Shown here one piece after another: positions 7,270 through 15,383 of a DNA stretch of 32,874 nt (position 1 is the first letter of the stretch; the number at the start of each line of letters is the position of its first letter). The translations under genes and the position numbers were made by a program. Below the pieces are notes generated by a model. It was not told where the DNA came from. It made no database searches and saw only the letters and a program-made list of their open reading frames with translations. This stretch comes from CANLBN01 sp050298695 (GTDB taxonomy: Bacteria > Pseudomonadota > Gammaproteobacteria > Pseudomonadales > Cellvibrionaceae): the NCBI GenBank assembly GCA_050298695.1, contig JBNKUQ010000034.1:1-32874 (forward strand), written 5' to 3'.

Positions 7270-9544
7270 ATTTAAATAGCTTTTCTAGCAGCTTTTTCTT
7301 TGCATTGTCTTTTATTTGGTCTTCTAGATCTTTTTTATTATCAGTCTCTTCATTTTTTTCTATGAGCCCTAATTTTTCAGCGGCTTTTTGTTTAAGTTCT
7401 TCTTTCTTCTCGTCAGCTATTTTTTCGGTGTTGGCTTTAATTAGCGCACGCATATCGATTTTTCTTTTGATGTGAGAGAGTTTATTGTAAAAACGAACTG
7501 GTATAGTTATTCCTTTGAGTTCATTTCTGTTTTTTCCTCCCTGGCCAGAATTGGTATTAACAGCGGTGATATTAGTGAGGTAATCAAGTGTTTGAGGTTC
7601 TAGCTGAATCTCTCCTTTTCCAGAAACTCTAAAGGCGGGTGCTTTTATATTTAGATCATCATTGGTAATTACATTATTATTTAGCTTGAGTGTGGCATTC
7701 ATCGCATTAAAGTGTGTTTCATAATATTTAGAGCTACTGCACTCGATGGTGTCTATTGTTTTACCGCGTAGACGATCATATTGATCTTGGGTTTCATCAA
7801 GTATCTTTTTGATGTCGACTCCTTTTAGTGCGCCATCATTAATTACAATGCTTATGCTGCCATTATTGCTTTGTTTTTTTGCTTTTTCTCTAATAGTGAT
7901 TTTTGCGTCAACATTTGCTCTCCCTGAGACTTGATCCGTTATCTCAGTATCTTTTAATAGTGGACCAAAGTTGACGTTGCTTAGCTGGTTGTCTATAGAT
8001 AGCGTCGATGTCTCTTTATTTTCTGTGTAAGTGATCGAGCCTTTTGTGGTTCCACCGTAAAGTTTGGCTGAGGGAGATATAACCACTTTTTTATCTTTTG
8101 AGATAATGTTAACAATAATATCGCTTAATTTAGCGCCATTAGCTTGTAAGTTTCCTGCACGAAAAACACCGTTTGCATTCAAATTTTTAAAAATAGGGAT
8201 GGGTGCTGCGATTGCTAGCCCAGCATTATCCGATGCCTTTTGTTCTTCTGGGTTATCACTTTTCGTTGCATAACGATCGAGATTGATTTTGTCCAAACTA
8301 AAATCAAAACGATAGCTGGGTTGAGAAAAATTTAGAATAGATAAGTCGCCACGCAAGATACTATCGTCTAATTTGATTTCTGCTTTATGCAGAGAAATTC
8401 CATTGGTGCTGCCTGAAAATGCACTTGAAAATGATAACTTTTGAAGTACGCTTGGATCACTGGCTTGGTAATCGATACCATATGTCTTAACTACCATGGA
8501 AGGATTAAAGGTACTACTAATATGTCCCTTCGCCGTCATATTGGTATTCCAATTTTTTAATAAAATATCTCCTTGGGCTTTAATATTTGTTTTAAGCTCG
8601 TGAATAAAAAATGCAATAGTGGATGTTGAGTATTGTTTTAAATCAATATCAACATTAGGAGTAGTGATTCGAGGAGAAGCGGTGTCGCTAGTTATATCAA
8701 CTTGTAAATTTTCACCCAGCAATTTTTGGTTATTTTGATCAAAAAATAGTGATTCTATTTTTGCCACAAGACTTTGTTTCTCCTGATTGATACTGGCATT
8801 AATATCTTTAATGCTAAAGGTGTTTTTCTCTTTATTTATGGCGGCTTGTGCAGAAAGTTTAATCGCAATAGTGCTATTGTTATGTGGCTTAATATCACCG
8901 GAAAAGCGTATGGGAGAATAGTTGTGTCCCAATAAATTTCCAGTTTTCAGTTCAAACTTGCTGAGTTCGTGTTGTTCCTGGTTTTGTTGATCGTCGTAAA
9001 TAAGAGCGCCATTAGTAATAGTAACTCCAGAAATCACAATAACGGCTGCTGTTTTACTATGACTATCTTTATTGTCAGCGGTATCGGTAGGTGTGGGTTT
9101 ATTGTTCGATACTGTGTTGTTTTGATCGGAAAGTACTTCTACTGGGGAAAGGGCGTCAACACTATTTTTGCCTTGCTTATTAATCACGTAGTGAATAGTA
9201 GGGCTGACTAATTCCATTTGTGATGTTTCGATTCTTTTCTGAAAAAGAGGGAGTAACTTCACTCCAATATTGACCGCATCAATAGTAACAAAGGGTTTGT
9301 CACTGATCTCTTTTGGCTGCGATAAAGCCACTTTTCCGGTTTTTACTCCTAGCCACGGAAAAACAGAAAACGACAGCTCGCCATCAATGCTGAGTGTTTG
9401 ACCGGTATGTTGTTTAACCTGCTGAATAAGTTGTTGTTTGAATGCCTGAGTATTAACCAATGTTGGCAATAACACAATGGCCAAAACGAGGAGTATGATT
9501 AAACACGCAAAGGTGATACCAATAGATTTAAATGCTTTTTTCAT
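7268..9544 (-). CDS. asmA: AsmA family protein
   Basis: A large envelope protein of 758 residues with one N-terminal membrane anchor (about 7-29) and a long periplasmic beta-rich body. AsmA-like proteins are thought to bridge the inner and outer membranes and to help lipid delivery. The N-terminal AsmA domain shows VNTQAFKQQLIQQVKQHTGQ, then LSIDGELSFSVFPWLGVKTG (residues 51-70), the family signature. The C-terminal AsmA domain includes GLAIAAPIPIFKNLNANGVF near 430 and later GVDIKKILDETQDQY. The tail (about 700-758) is Lys/Glu-rich and probably helical. Pseudomonads carry an AsmA gene near the hisB side of their his cluster, as here. It is convergent with purK. The cargo is unknown. Confidence 0.85.
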   Translation of the reverse strand: MKKAFKSIGITFACLIILLVLAIVLLPTLVNTQAFKQQLIQQVKQHTGQTLSIDGELSFSVFPWLGVKTGKVALSQPKEISDKPFVTIDAVNIGVKLLPLFQKRIETSQMELVSPTIHYVINKQGKNSVDALSPVEVLSDQNNTVSNNKPTPTDTADNKDSHSKTAAVIVISGVTITNGALIYDDQQNQEQHELSKFELKTGNLLGHNYSPIRFSGDIKPHNNSTIAIKLSAQAAINKEKNTFSIKDINASINQEKQSLVAKIESLFFDQNNQKLLGENLQVDITSDTASPRITTPNVDIDLKQYSTSTIAFFIHELKTNIKAQGDILLKNWNTNMTAKGHISSTFNPSMVVKTYGIDYQASDPSVLQKLSFSSAFSGSTNGISLHKAEIKLDDSILRGDLSILNFSQPSYRFDFSLDKINLDRYATKSDNPEEQKASDNAGLAIAAPIPIFKNLNANGVFRAGNLQANGAKLSDIIVNIISKDKKVVISPSAKLYGGTTKGSITYTENKETSTLSIDNQLSNVNFGPLLKDTEITDQVSGRANVDAKITIREKAKKQSNNGSISIVINDGALKGVDIKKILDETQDQYDRLRGKTIDTIECSSSKYYETHFNAMNATLKLNNNVITNDDLNIKAPAFRVSGKGEIQLEPQTLDYLTNITAVNTNSGQGGKNRNELKGITIPVRFYNKLSHIKRKIDMRALIKANTEKIADEKKEELKQKAAEKLGLIEKNEETDNKKDLEDQIKDNAKKKLLEKLFK

Positions 9545-10362
9545 GATGTAACCTTGATAGTGTTTCCCTTGCAGAATTGTTATCTATATTCGCATAAGTA
9601 GCCGGTGAATCAATAGGGCTCTAGACAAACCTTTGGCTTCAGAGTTCGAATAGATAATATTATTCTTGGATTAATTAATATATCTAGGTTCAATGGGGTA
9701 ACTTCAAGTCGTTTCATGAATAGCTTCTCTGTTTTTTTATACAGTATAGTTATCTTGCGACCGGGATACTTAAAAAAGAATACCGCCGTCATCCCCGCGA
9801 TTGGTAATTGCTCTTGCATTACTCAAAGTACCCTATGCCCTGTAGGACAAGGCGAGTATCCAGATTTAAATACATTCATTAATGCCTGGATTCCCGCCTT
9901 CGCGAGAATGACGCCTAGAACAATCAATAGATATCCTGCTGCCTCAGTGTATCATTTTAAAGTGACTCGTTAGTAAGTAAATGGAGCTACAGTAATAACC
10001 GTCTAGAATTACTGTATTCCCGTATAGGGCCTTGGAAAAAGATAAGAGAGGTTTAACAACAAAAGAAGAATGATTATGAGAAAAATTTTAGAAAGTCTCT
10101 TAGTGTTTTAGTATGCGCTAATCATAGTGTGTTAACAGGGAGTTAATAATAATCGAGTATTCTGTGCAGTGCTTTGTTTTATGTGACCTTTACCTAGGCA
10201 TATAGTTAGATATATATTCCAACGCAGAGCGTGGGAGCGATATAAAGCTTTATGTTTTAGTGGCTAGTATGGAATAGAGCGCAGGGATACAGTTTTTAGT
10301 GATTGATTAATCATATTGTCTATATCTTTTGTGAAACTAAGCGTGCGTTAAGGAGTCTACCA
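9545..10362. other. Gene-poor region upstream of asmA and of the leader ORF
   Basis: About 820 bases without a convincing gene. It holds the asmA start region and one CGTCAT-type palindromic element (9787-9913). A very short frame at 10070-10111 starts MIMRKILESLLVF, like the beginning of a signal peptide, and then stops; downstream frames are broken. The rest is AT-rich with no long open frame. Promoters for the 10363/10398 transcript must lie here but I cannot place them. Confidence 0.6.
9787..9913. repeat. Interrupted palindromic repeat element (CGTCATTCCCGCG family)
   Basis: The right arm, CTGGATTCCCGCCTTCGCGA then GAATGACG (9886-9913), is intact. The left arm is split: CGTCATCCCCGCGA (9787-9800) is separated by 48 bases (9801-9848) from AAGGCGAGTATCCAG (9849-9863). 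Joining the two left parts recreates an arm complementary to the right one, apart from a few changes. Related copies lie at 21231-21357, 24163-24239 and 28378-28403. Confidence 0.75.
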
Positions 10363-10413
10363 ATGTCAGGAAAACAAGTTGCAATGGTGGAACCTTCATG
10401 TATAGAGGTTTAA
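10363..10413 (+). CDS. Tiny leader ORF overlapping the next gene
   Basis: ATG 10363 has a good Shine-Dalgarno sequence (TAAGGAG ending about 7 bases upstream) and encodes the 16-residue peptide MSGKQVAMVEPSCIEV. It ends at TAA 10411-10413. It overlaps the start of the 247-residue gene (ATG 10398) in a different frame. The downstream start lacks an equally good ribosome site, so translation of the leader may be needed to open or reach it. It could also mark a frameshifted old start. Confidence 0.4.
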   Translation: MSGKQVAMVEPSCIEV

Positions 10414-11141
10414 GTCAGTACATCGATGATCAACAGAAAACCTTATCAAATACCGCATTATTTTTGTGGTCAATACTATTATCTTTTCCTCTGCTTTTAG
10501 CTGCGGTTAAGGTGATAGATAGTATCCATTTTGATCTTAGTGGGCGCAATATTTCTGTACATGACGAGCCAACAACTATCTCTATTATTTTTAAAGAAAA
10601 GTCGAGTGTCGAATCGAAAAAATCAATCAAAACTAAAAAAATAACGGTAACTTCACATAAGGCACCGAGCCAAGCAAAGCATAAAAAGCTTGTTAAAAAT
10701 GAGGAAAAATCAACCGTGGGTGAGAGCCTGCGTACATTAGACCGACCGATTAGCACAACACCTATAGATGAAAAAGCTAACCCAAATCAGGTTTTGATTA
10801 TTGATAATATAAATGCGAAAGATATGTTCAAAAGTCACCAAGACTCTTACAGTGGCCCTGATCATGGGGATACAATAATATTTGATCCCGAAACTCGCGG
10901 AAAACTACAACGAACTCATTCGCCACAAGCTTTTACGCGAGATAAAGAGGTCTATACCTACACAAATAGCAATAGCAATAGCAATAGCAATAGCAATGGC
11001 AATGAAATAGCCGTAGTGGGAGAACAATGCTTTACGCTAACCGAAAATGCCGAAACAGGGGTTGTTACATGGTCTCTCCCTAAGCGTTGTAGTTTCGTTA
11101 AAACAGAGTCAGAAAAATTAATCGAATCAATGGTTAAGTAA
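10398..11141 (+). CDS. Unrecognised single-span membrane protein with Asn-Ser repeat
   Basis: No family recognised. The 247 residues begin with a short charged segment and one membrane span (about 20-41, FLWSILLSFPLLLAAVKVI). A long hydrophilic, Lys/Ser-rich stretch follows (about 65-110), predicted periplasmic. A low-complexity (Asn-Ser)5-Asn-Gly run lies at about 190-201, encoded by AATAGC hexamers. The C-terminal end has two cysteines, GEQCFTLTENAETG then VTWSLPKRC, which could form a disulphide in the periplasm. The TonB-like shape (anchor, basic linker, small end domain) is only a resemblance. It lies between asmA and hisB, with the hisB promoter directly downstream. Translation may be coupled to the leader ORF at 10363. 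Confidence 0.65.
   Translation: MYRGLSQYIDDQQKTLSNTALFLWSILLSFPLLLAAVKVIDSIHFDLSGRNISVHDEPTTISIIFKEKSSVESKKSIKTKKITVTSHKAPSQAKHKKLVKNEEKSTVGESLRTLDRPISTTPIDEKANPNQVLIIDNINAKDMFKSHQDSYSGPDHGDTIIFDPETRGKLQRTHSPQAFTRDKEVYTYTNSNSNSNSNSNGNEIAVVGEQCFTLTENAETGVVTWSLPKRCSFVKTESEKLIESMVK
10965..11000 (+). repeat. Hexanucleotide microsatellite (AATAGC)5 plus one variant unit
   Basis: Five perfect AATAGC units (10965-10994) and one AATGGC lie in frame within the unrecognised membrane protein and encode the Asn-Ser run. Gain or loss of units changes protein length without shifting the frame. Confidence 0.9.
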
Positions 11142-11195
11142 TTTCGCTATTTCTTCGGTTTCTATACAGCTCTAGCCGGCAATGGCCCGAACACG

Positions 11196-11201
11196 TATAA
11201 T
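11196..11201 (+). promoter_or_regulatory. -10 box of the hisB promoter
   Basis: A perfect TATAAT lies 58 bases upstream of the hisB ATG. No good -35 box is seen at the expected distance (TAGCCG at 11173-11178 is poor). No histidine-rich leader peptide is seen between it and hisB, so classical his attenuation is not evident. Confidence 0.45.
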
Positions 11202-11259
11202 CCCTCCTTCCCATTGCTGGGTGATTTTTCGTCAAAATCCATTGATAGCAGAGAGCAAC

Positions 11260-11865
11260 ATGTCCACAACTGCCCCCCAACGCAAGGCATCCGTCAAGCG
11301 CGATACCCTTGAAACCAAAATCCAAGTGAGCTTAGACCTTGATGGCACAGGTAAAGCCAATTTTAATACGGGGGTCCCTTTTCTTGAGCATATGATGGAC
11401 CAAATAGCCCGTCATGGCTTGATTGACCTAGATATCACTTGTGATGGTGATACCCACATCGATGATCATCATAGCGTTGAAGATATCGGCATTACCCTAG
11501 GGCAGGCGGTTACTCAAGCCATTGGCGATAAAAAGGGTATTCGACGCTATGGTCATGCTTATGTGCCATTGGATGAAGCGCTTTCCCGTGTGGTGATTGA
11601 TTTTTCTGGTCGTCCTGCCCTGTTTATGAATATCGATTTTACTCAAAAGCGTGTGGGTCAGTTCGACACTGAGCTATTTTGGGAGTTCTTCCAAGGCTTT
11701 GTAAACCATGCGCAAGTGACTCTGCATATTGATTGCTTAAAGGGACACAATGCCCACCATCAAATCGAAACCGTATTTAAAGCCTTTGGTCGTGCGGTAC
11801 GCATGGCTCTTGAGCTGGATCCGCGAATGGAAGGCGTGATGCCATCGACAAAGGGAACGCTCTAG
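11260..11865 (+). CDS. hisB: Imidazoleglycerol-phosphate dehydratase
   Basis: Dehydrates imidazoleglycerol phosphate to imidazoleacetol phosphate in histidine synthesis. The 201 residues correspond to the monofunctional enzyme; the phosphatase domain fused in E. coli is absent. Metal-binding motifs are visible: PFLEHMMDQIARHG (40-53), DDHHSVEDIG (68-77, with H70, H71, E74) and GHNAHHQIETVFKAF near the C-terminus. ATG 11260 is chosen because GAGAG lies just upstream and the sequence begins where the family does. The open frame reaches back to 11182, but that would cover the -10 box. It is the first gene of the hisB-hisH-hisA cluster. Confidence 0.95.
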   Translation: MSTTAPQRKASVKRDTLETKIQVSLDLDGTGKANFNTGVPFLEHMMDQIARHGLIDLDITCDGDTHIDDHHSVEDIGITLGQAVTQAIGDKKGIRRYGHAYVPLDEALSRVVIDFSGRPALFMNIDFTQKRVGQFDTELFWEFFQGFVNHAQVTLHIDCLKGHNAHHQIETVFKAFGRAVRMALELDPRMEGVMPSTKGTL

Positions 11866-11906
11866 CTAAGGAGAGTCATAGAGAGACACACTGTAGAGAT
11901 AACACT

Positions 11907-11937
11907 ATTGCCATTTCATTGTGAATGGAGTGGCAAT
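11907..11937 (+). terminator. Hairpin between hisB and hisH
   Basis: ATTGCCA (11907-11913) pairs with TGGCAAT (11931-11937), and inside them CATT pairs with AATG, with small internal loops. It is followed by a mixed T-rich stretch rather than a clean T-run. It may attenuate read-through or protect the hisB end of the transcript. Confidence 0.4.
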
Positions 11938-11969
11938 TTCTTTGATTATTTTCCGTTGAGTTACATTAT

Positions 11970-12635
11970 ATGAGCGCAAGTTCAGTCGCAATTATTGACT
12001 ATGGTATGGGCAATCTTCACTCGGTTTCCAGTGCCTTAGCACATGTGTCACCAATGAGTGAGATTCACGTCACTGCAGACAGTGAGATTATTCGCAATGC
12101 GGATAAAATTATTTTCCCCGGTGTTGGTGCAATGCGCGACTGCATGGCTGAAATTCGTCGGTTGAGTTTTGATTCCTTGGTGCCAGAGATGGTGGCTTCT
12201 GGTAAGCCTGTCCTGGGTATTTGTGTGGGTATGCAGGCGTTATTGGAGTCCAGTGAAGAAAATGGTGGCGTTGAAGGCATAGGCATATTGCCAGGACATG
12301 TGCGTTTTTTTGGTGATCCCTTACTGGATGAAAGCCAAACAAACGAAGCGCTTAAATTAAAAGTGCCACATATGGGTTGGAATACCGTTGAGCAAACCGT
12401 CGATCACCCTTTGTGGCATGGTATCGATAATCAAAGTCGTTTTTATTTTGTGCATAGTTACTATGTTGAGGCGAGTGACGTTGCTAATATTGCGGGCCGT
12501 TGTGTTTATGGAAAGCCCTTTGCTGCTGCAATGTCTCGCGATAACTTATTTGCGACACAATTTCATCCAGAAAAAAGCCATACAGCCGGTTTGCAATTAT
12601 TGAAAAATTTTGTGAATTGGAATGGTAGCCTTTAA
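11970..12635 (+). CDS. hisH: Imidazole glycerol phosphate synthase, glutamine amidotransferase subunit
   Basis: Releases ammonia from glutamine and channels it to HisF, which makes imidazoleglycerol phosphate and AICAR. The product is 221 residues, class I glutamine amidotransferase. The catalytic triad is visible: Cys85 in GICVGMQ, and His199 and Glu201 in QFHPEKSHTAG. The start IIDYGMGNLHSVSSAL is typical of HisH. Its partner HisF is encoded 9.2 kb downstream, beyond a block of unrelated genes. A 70-base inverted repeat overlaps its stop codon. AICAR links this step to purine synthesis. Confidence 0.96.
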   Translation: MSASSVAIIDYGMGNLHSVSSALAHVSPMSEIHVTADSEIIRNADKIIFPGVGAMRDCMAEIRRLSFDSLVPEMVASGKPVLGICVGMQALLESSEENGGVEGIGILPGHVRFFGDPLLDESQTNEALKLKVPHMGWNTVEQTVDHPLWHGIDNQSRFYFVHSYYVEASDVANIAGRCVYGKPFAAAMSRDNLFATQFHPEKSHTAGLQLLKNFVNWNGSL

Positions 12636-12701
12636 CAGGCTATTGAAAAACGTAAGCGAGGCAGCCAGTGCAAGGCAAATAGTTTTTCAACAAGCTGTTA
12701 A
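12632..12701. repeat. Imperfect 20-bp inverted repeat in the hisH-hisA gap
   Basis: The left arm TTAACAGGCTATTGAAAAAC (12632-12651) and the right arm GTTTTTCAACAAGCTGTTAA (12682-12701) match at 17 of 20 pairs around a 30-base centre. The arm type (GTTTTTCAAC...CTGTTAA) is, as I recall, common in dispersed repeats of gammaproteobacteria. The left arm overlaps the hisH stop codon. Confidence 0.7.
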
Positions 12702-12749
12702 GAGAGTTCCTTTTATTTTTGTTTGTCATATTATTGAGTTAAATATTTT

Positions 12750-13478
12750 ATGCTAATTATTCCCGCAATCGATTTAAAAGATGGCCAATGTGTACGCCTG
12801 CGTCAAGGTTTAATGGAAGACTCTACGGTGTTTGGTGATAACCCTGTAGATTTTGCTAAACAGTGGGTTGATCAAGGTTGTCGTCGTTTGCATTTGGTCG
12901 ACCTCAACGGCGCTTTTGCCGGTGAGCCTGTTAATGGCGAAGTGGTGACTGAGATCGCCAAGGCCTTTCCTAAATTACCGATACAAATTGGTGGTGGTAT
13001 CCGCAGTGGCGATACGATTGAACACTACCTACAAGCCGGTGTTAGTTATGTAATCATTGGCACCAAAGCCGTGAAGGAGCCAGAATTTGTTGTCGATATG
13101 TGCAAACAGTTTCCTGGACATATTATTGTCGGTTTAGATGCAAAAGAGGGTTTGGTCGCGACGGATGGCTGGGCTGAAGTCTCAGAGTTAAAGGCGACAG
13201 ATTTGGCTAAAGAATTTGAAAGTGCGGGTGTATCCGCGATTGTCTATACCGACATTGCCCGCGATGGCATGATGCAAGGGGTGAATGTTGAAGCGACAGT
13301 AAGCATGGCGCAAGCATCCTCGATTCCTGTCATTGCCTCCGGTGGTATTACCAATATCGACGATATCAAAGCACTAAAAGCACAGTCTCACCATGGTATT
13401 GAAGGGGCGATTACTGGGCGCGCTATTTATGAAGGTACCCTGAATGTCAAAGAAGCCCAGGAACTTTGCGACCGCTAG
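12750..13478 (+). CDS. hisA: ProFAR isomerase of histidine synthesis
   Basis: Isomerises ProFAR to PRFAR, the substrate of the HisHF synthase. The 242-residue (beta/alpha)8 barrel has the paired catalytic aspartates Asp8 (PAIDLKDG) and Asp130 (VGLDAKEG). Phosphate-binding motifs are GGGIRSGDTI (81-90) and ASGGITNIDDI in the C-terminal half. The AID(L/V) start distinguishes HisA from its relative HisF. It lies 114 bases after hisH, the gap being filled by the inverted repeat. In most relatives hisF would follow directly; here it does not. Confidence 0.96.
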   Translation: MLIIPAIDLKDGQCVRLRQGLMEDSTVFGDNPVDFAKQWVDQGCRRLHLVDLNGAFAGEPVNGEVVTEIAKAFPKLPIQIGGGIRSGDTIEHYLQAGVSYVIIGTKAVKEPEFVVDMCKQFPGHIIVGLDAKEGLVATDGWAEVSELKATDLAKEFESAGVSAIVYTDIARDGMMQGVNVEATVSMAQASSIPVIASGGITNIDDIKALKAQSHHGIEGAITGRAIYEGTLNVKEAQELCDR

Positions 13479-13848
13479 TTGAAATCTGTAGAGGTTCTGC
13501 TTGTATATCTTATTTTCTATAACAATAGATGGGGGCCTCTAAAAATTAGAATTATTGTATTCTCGCTGTTTAGTCGCCAAGGTTGCGCATTATCGCTGCT
13601 GGATTGGGTATCCCAAAAACGGGTAAAAATATTGCCTACGGCAATACCCCCGCTTAGACCTTTTGAAGGCGCTCGTGTTGATGAATTTAGCAAGCGACCC
13701 AGGTGCCGGTTTATGTATCATTAAGCCGAGTCACAATGAGTTTTAATTGGTAAAGGTAAGTGTGTGAAAGGTTGTTGCTTAACTTAGTAAACATGAACAA
13801 AGTATTATTTTTTAAAAGCCAGATTATGCTGGCTTTTGTATATTGTTT
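13479..13848. other. Region between hisA and the TPR gene without a convincing gene
   Basis: About 370 bases. TAGAGG (13489-13494) and CCTCTA (13536-13541) can pair. A short hairpin ATTGCC-TAC-GGCAAT lies at 13631-13645, and a terminator-like hairpin at 13814-13837. An 81-codon TTG-started frame runs directly from the hisA stop, but has neither ribosome site nor family features. The rest shows no clear structure. Confidence 0.55.
13814..13837. terminator. Terminator-like hairpin after the TPR gene
   Basis: AAAAGCCAG (13814-13822), loop ATTATG, CTGGCTTTT (13829-13837). The perfect 9-bp stem with A/T-rich base lies 12 bases beyond the stop of the minus-strand TPR/oxygenase gene. On that strand it is followed by an A/T-rich run. 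Confidence 0.6.
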
Positions 13849-15363
13849 TTATGAAAAGTCATTAGTGCGATAATCAAAAGCGATTGTCACGCGTTCTTGC
13901 TCGCTCTCAAATGGAATGGTTTTATGATAAAAATAAGAAGGAAATAAAACAAGAGTGCCTTCATCGGGTTCTATGACTCTTATCTCGCCCTGATCAACAT
14001 CGGGATAAAAAAACGGTCCTCTACCAAATTCTATCGCGCCTGCTTGGTTGTCTCTCTTGCTCGGTAGGTTGACATAATAAACACCGCTAATCCAGCCAGT
14101 ATCATGAATGTGGCCATGTTGAAAGCCTTGATTTCTAAGTCGAGTTGCCCAGCCACTAATATTGAGTTTGGATAAATCTGGCAATTGATCAACCCATGGG
14201 TGAGGCGATACAAGTTTAACTTTCTTGATATAATTTTCTACCGCTTTGTGTATTTCTTTGAGTAAATAATCAATAGGCCCCAATGGTTCAACAAAAATTT
14301 CATTGCTAGTACTTCCTCCGCTACATGAATGACTAATGCCCGCAAAACTTAAGGTGGGATGATTATTAATATGTTCAATAATGTTTTTATTAAATGCGTT
14401 GGTGTTTTTAAAATTAGAGGGTGGGTCGATCTTTATAACCATTAATAAATTATTAATATTGAACAGGTTTTTGGCAGAATTTTTGTCGCCTGTTCCCGAT
14501 AAGGCGATAATTTTTTCAGATAGCAGCCTGCGATCTTTTGGGTTTTTTTGCAGGCCCATTTCACAGTCTTGTAATGCGGATTCATAGTTTGCTTGCATTA
14601 TTTTAGCTGCAGACAGAGCCCTTAATGAAAGCGTAGAGTGATCGGTTATTGATACTAATCGCTCTGCGGCCTGCAGGCTTTTGTCTGCCAATTTGAGTCG
14701 TTTGCAGGCATAGGATAATTGGTAGAGTGCGATTTCATTGCGTGGGCTGAGTTTAAGTAACTCTTCTAGCGCTGCGATGGCTTTCTGATAATGTTCGGTT
14801 TCAAATAAAATATTGCTGAAACTTTCTTTTAGCTCAACGTTATTGGGGTCAAGTTCAACCGCTTTTTCATAAGCGCTAATCGCGCGTTCAAAATTGTTGT
14901 TTCTTTTAAAAGCTGTTCCCAAGTTGTAGTGAGCCAGTGCATTTTTAGGCTCTTCAGAGCAAACGGATTCATGTAGTTCAATAGCTTCATCTATCTTATC
15001 TTTTTGCTCTTGCAAGGCGTAGGCAAGGCGTGTTTTTAAAAGATTTTTGTTGGGGGCGTTTGATAAAGCGCGTCGATAGGCATTTTCTGCATCGGAAAAT
15101 TTTTTATTATGAATGTAAATATCTCCCTTCAACGCATAGATGTTACTGTTTCTAGGTTTTAGGGTGCTTGCCTTATCCAGTTTTTCAATGGCGATATCCA
15201 TATTGCCTTTTTTATATTCTAGTTGCGATAAGATCAATAAGATATCAACATTGCTTGGTGATTTCTTTAGTGCTTTGTTGCAAGTGTCAATGGCTAATGC
15301 TAATTGGCCGGACCTGGCTAGTTCATTGATTTTTTTCAGTGTTTTTTCAGTTTTGTTTTTCAT
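13849..15363 (-). CDS. TPR-repeat protein with C-terminal 2OG-Fe(II) oxygenase-like domain
   Basis: The 504 residues have two parts. Residues about 5-290 are tandem tetratricopeptide repeats (for example ALAHYNLGTAFKRNNNFERA and ALSNAPNKNLLKTRLAYAL), a protein-protein binding array. Residues about 370-500 resemble the putative 2OG-Fe(II) oxygenase family. HGHIHD at 416-421 is followed by TGWISGVYYVNLP, then His480 in SYFYHKTIPF and Arg491 in QERVTIAFDYR, placed as a distal iron ligand and a 2-oxoglutarate-binding residue would be. The domain likely hydroxylates a protein or small molecule; the substrate is unknown. It starts 20 bases after the XRE-type gene on the same strand, so the two are probably one operon. 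Confidence 0.75.
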   Translation of the reverse strand: MKNKTEKTLKKINELARSGQLALAIDTCNKALKKSPSNVDILLILSQLEYKKGNMDIAIEKLDKASTLKPRNSNIYALKGDIYIHNKKFSDAENAYRRALSNAPNKNLLKTRLAYALQEQKDKIDEAIELHESVCSEEPKNALAHYNLGTAFKRNNNFERAISAYEKAVELDPNNVELKESFSNILFETEHYQKAIAALEELLKLSPRNEIALYQLSYACKRLKLADKSLQAAERLVSITDHSTLSLRALSAAKIMQANYESALQDCEMGLQKNPKDRRLLSEKIIALSGTGDKNSAKNLFNINNLLMVIKIDPPSNFKNTNAFNKNIIEHINNHPTLSFAGISHSCSGGSTSNEIFVEPLGPIDYLLKEIHKAVENYIKKVKLVSPHPWVDQLPDLSKLNISGWATRLRNQGFQHGHIHDTGWISGVYYVNLPSKRDNQAGAIEFGRGPFFYPDVDQGEIRVIEPDEGTLVLFPSYFYHKTIPFESEQERVTIAFDYRTNDFS

Positions 15364-15383
15364 CTTTATATCAGTTGTTGTAT

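Noticed and set aside
9716..9973. 85-codon frame over the palindromic repeat
   Set aside because: Its protein contains AWIPAFARMT, the usual translation of this repeat family, so it is a by-product of the repeat.
11182..11259. N-terminal extension of hisB
   Set aside because: Covers the TATAAT box at 11196; the family start and ribosome site point to 11260.
11202..11259. His-operon leader peptide attenuator
   Set aside because: No run of histidine codons or paired alternative stems was found upstream of hisB.
13479..13724. 81-codon frame directly after hisA
   Set aside because: TTG start joined to the hisA stop, no ribosome site, no domain features, and it crosses several hairpins.
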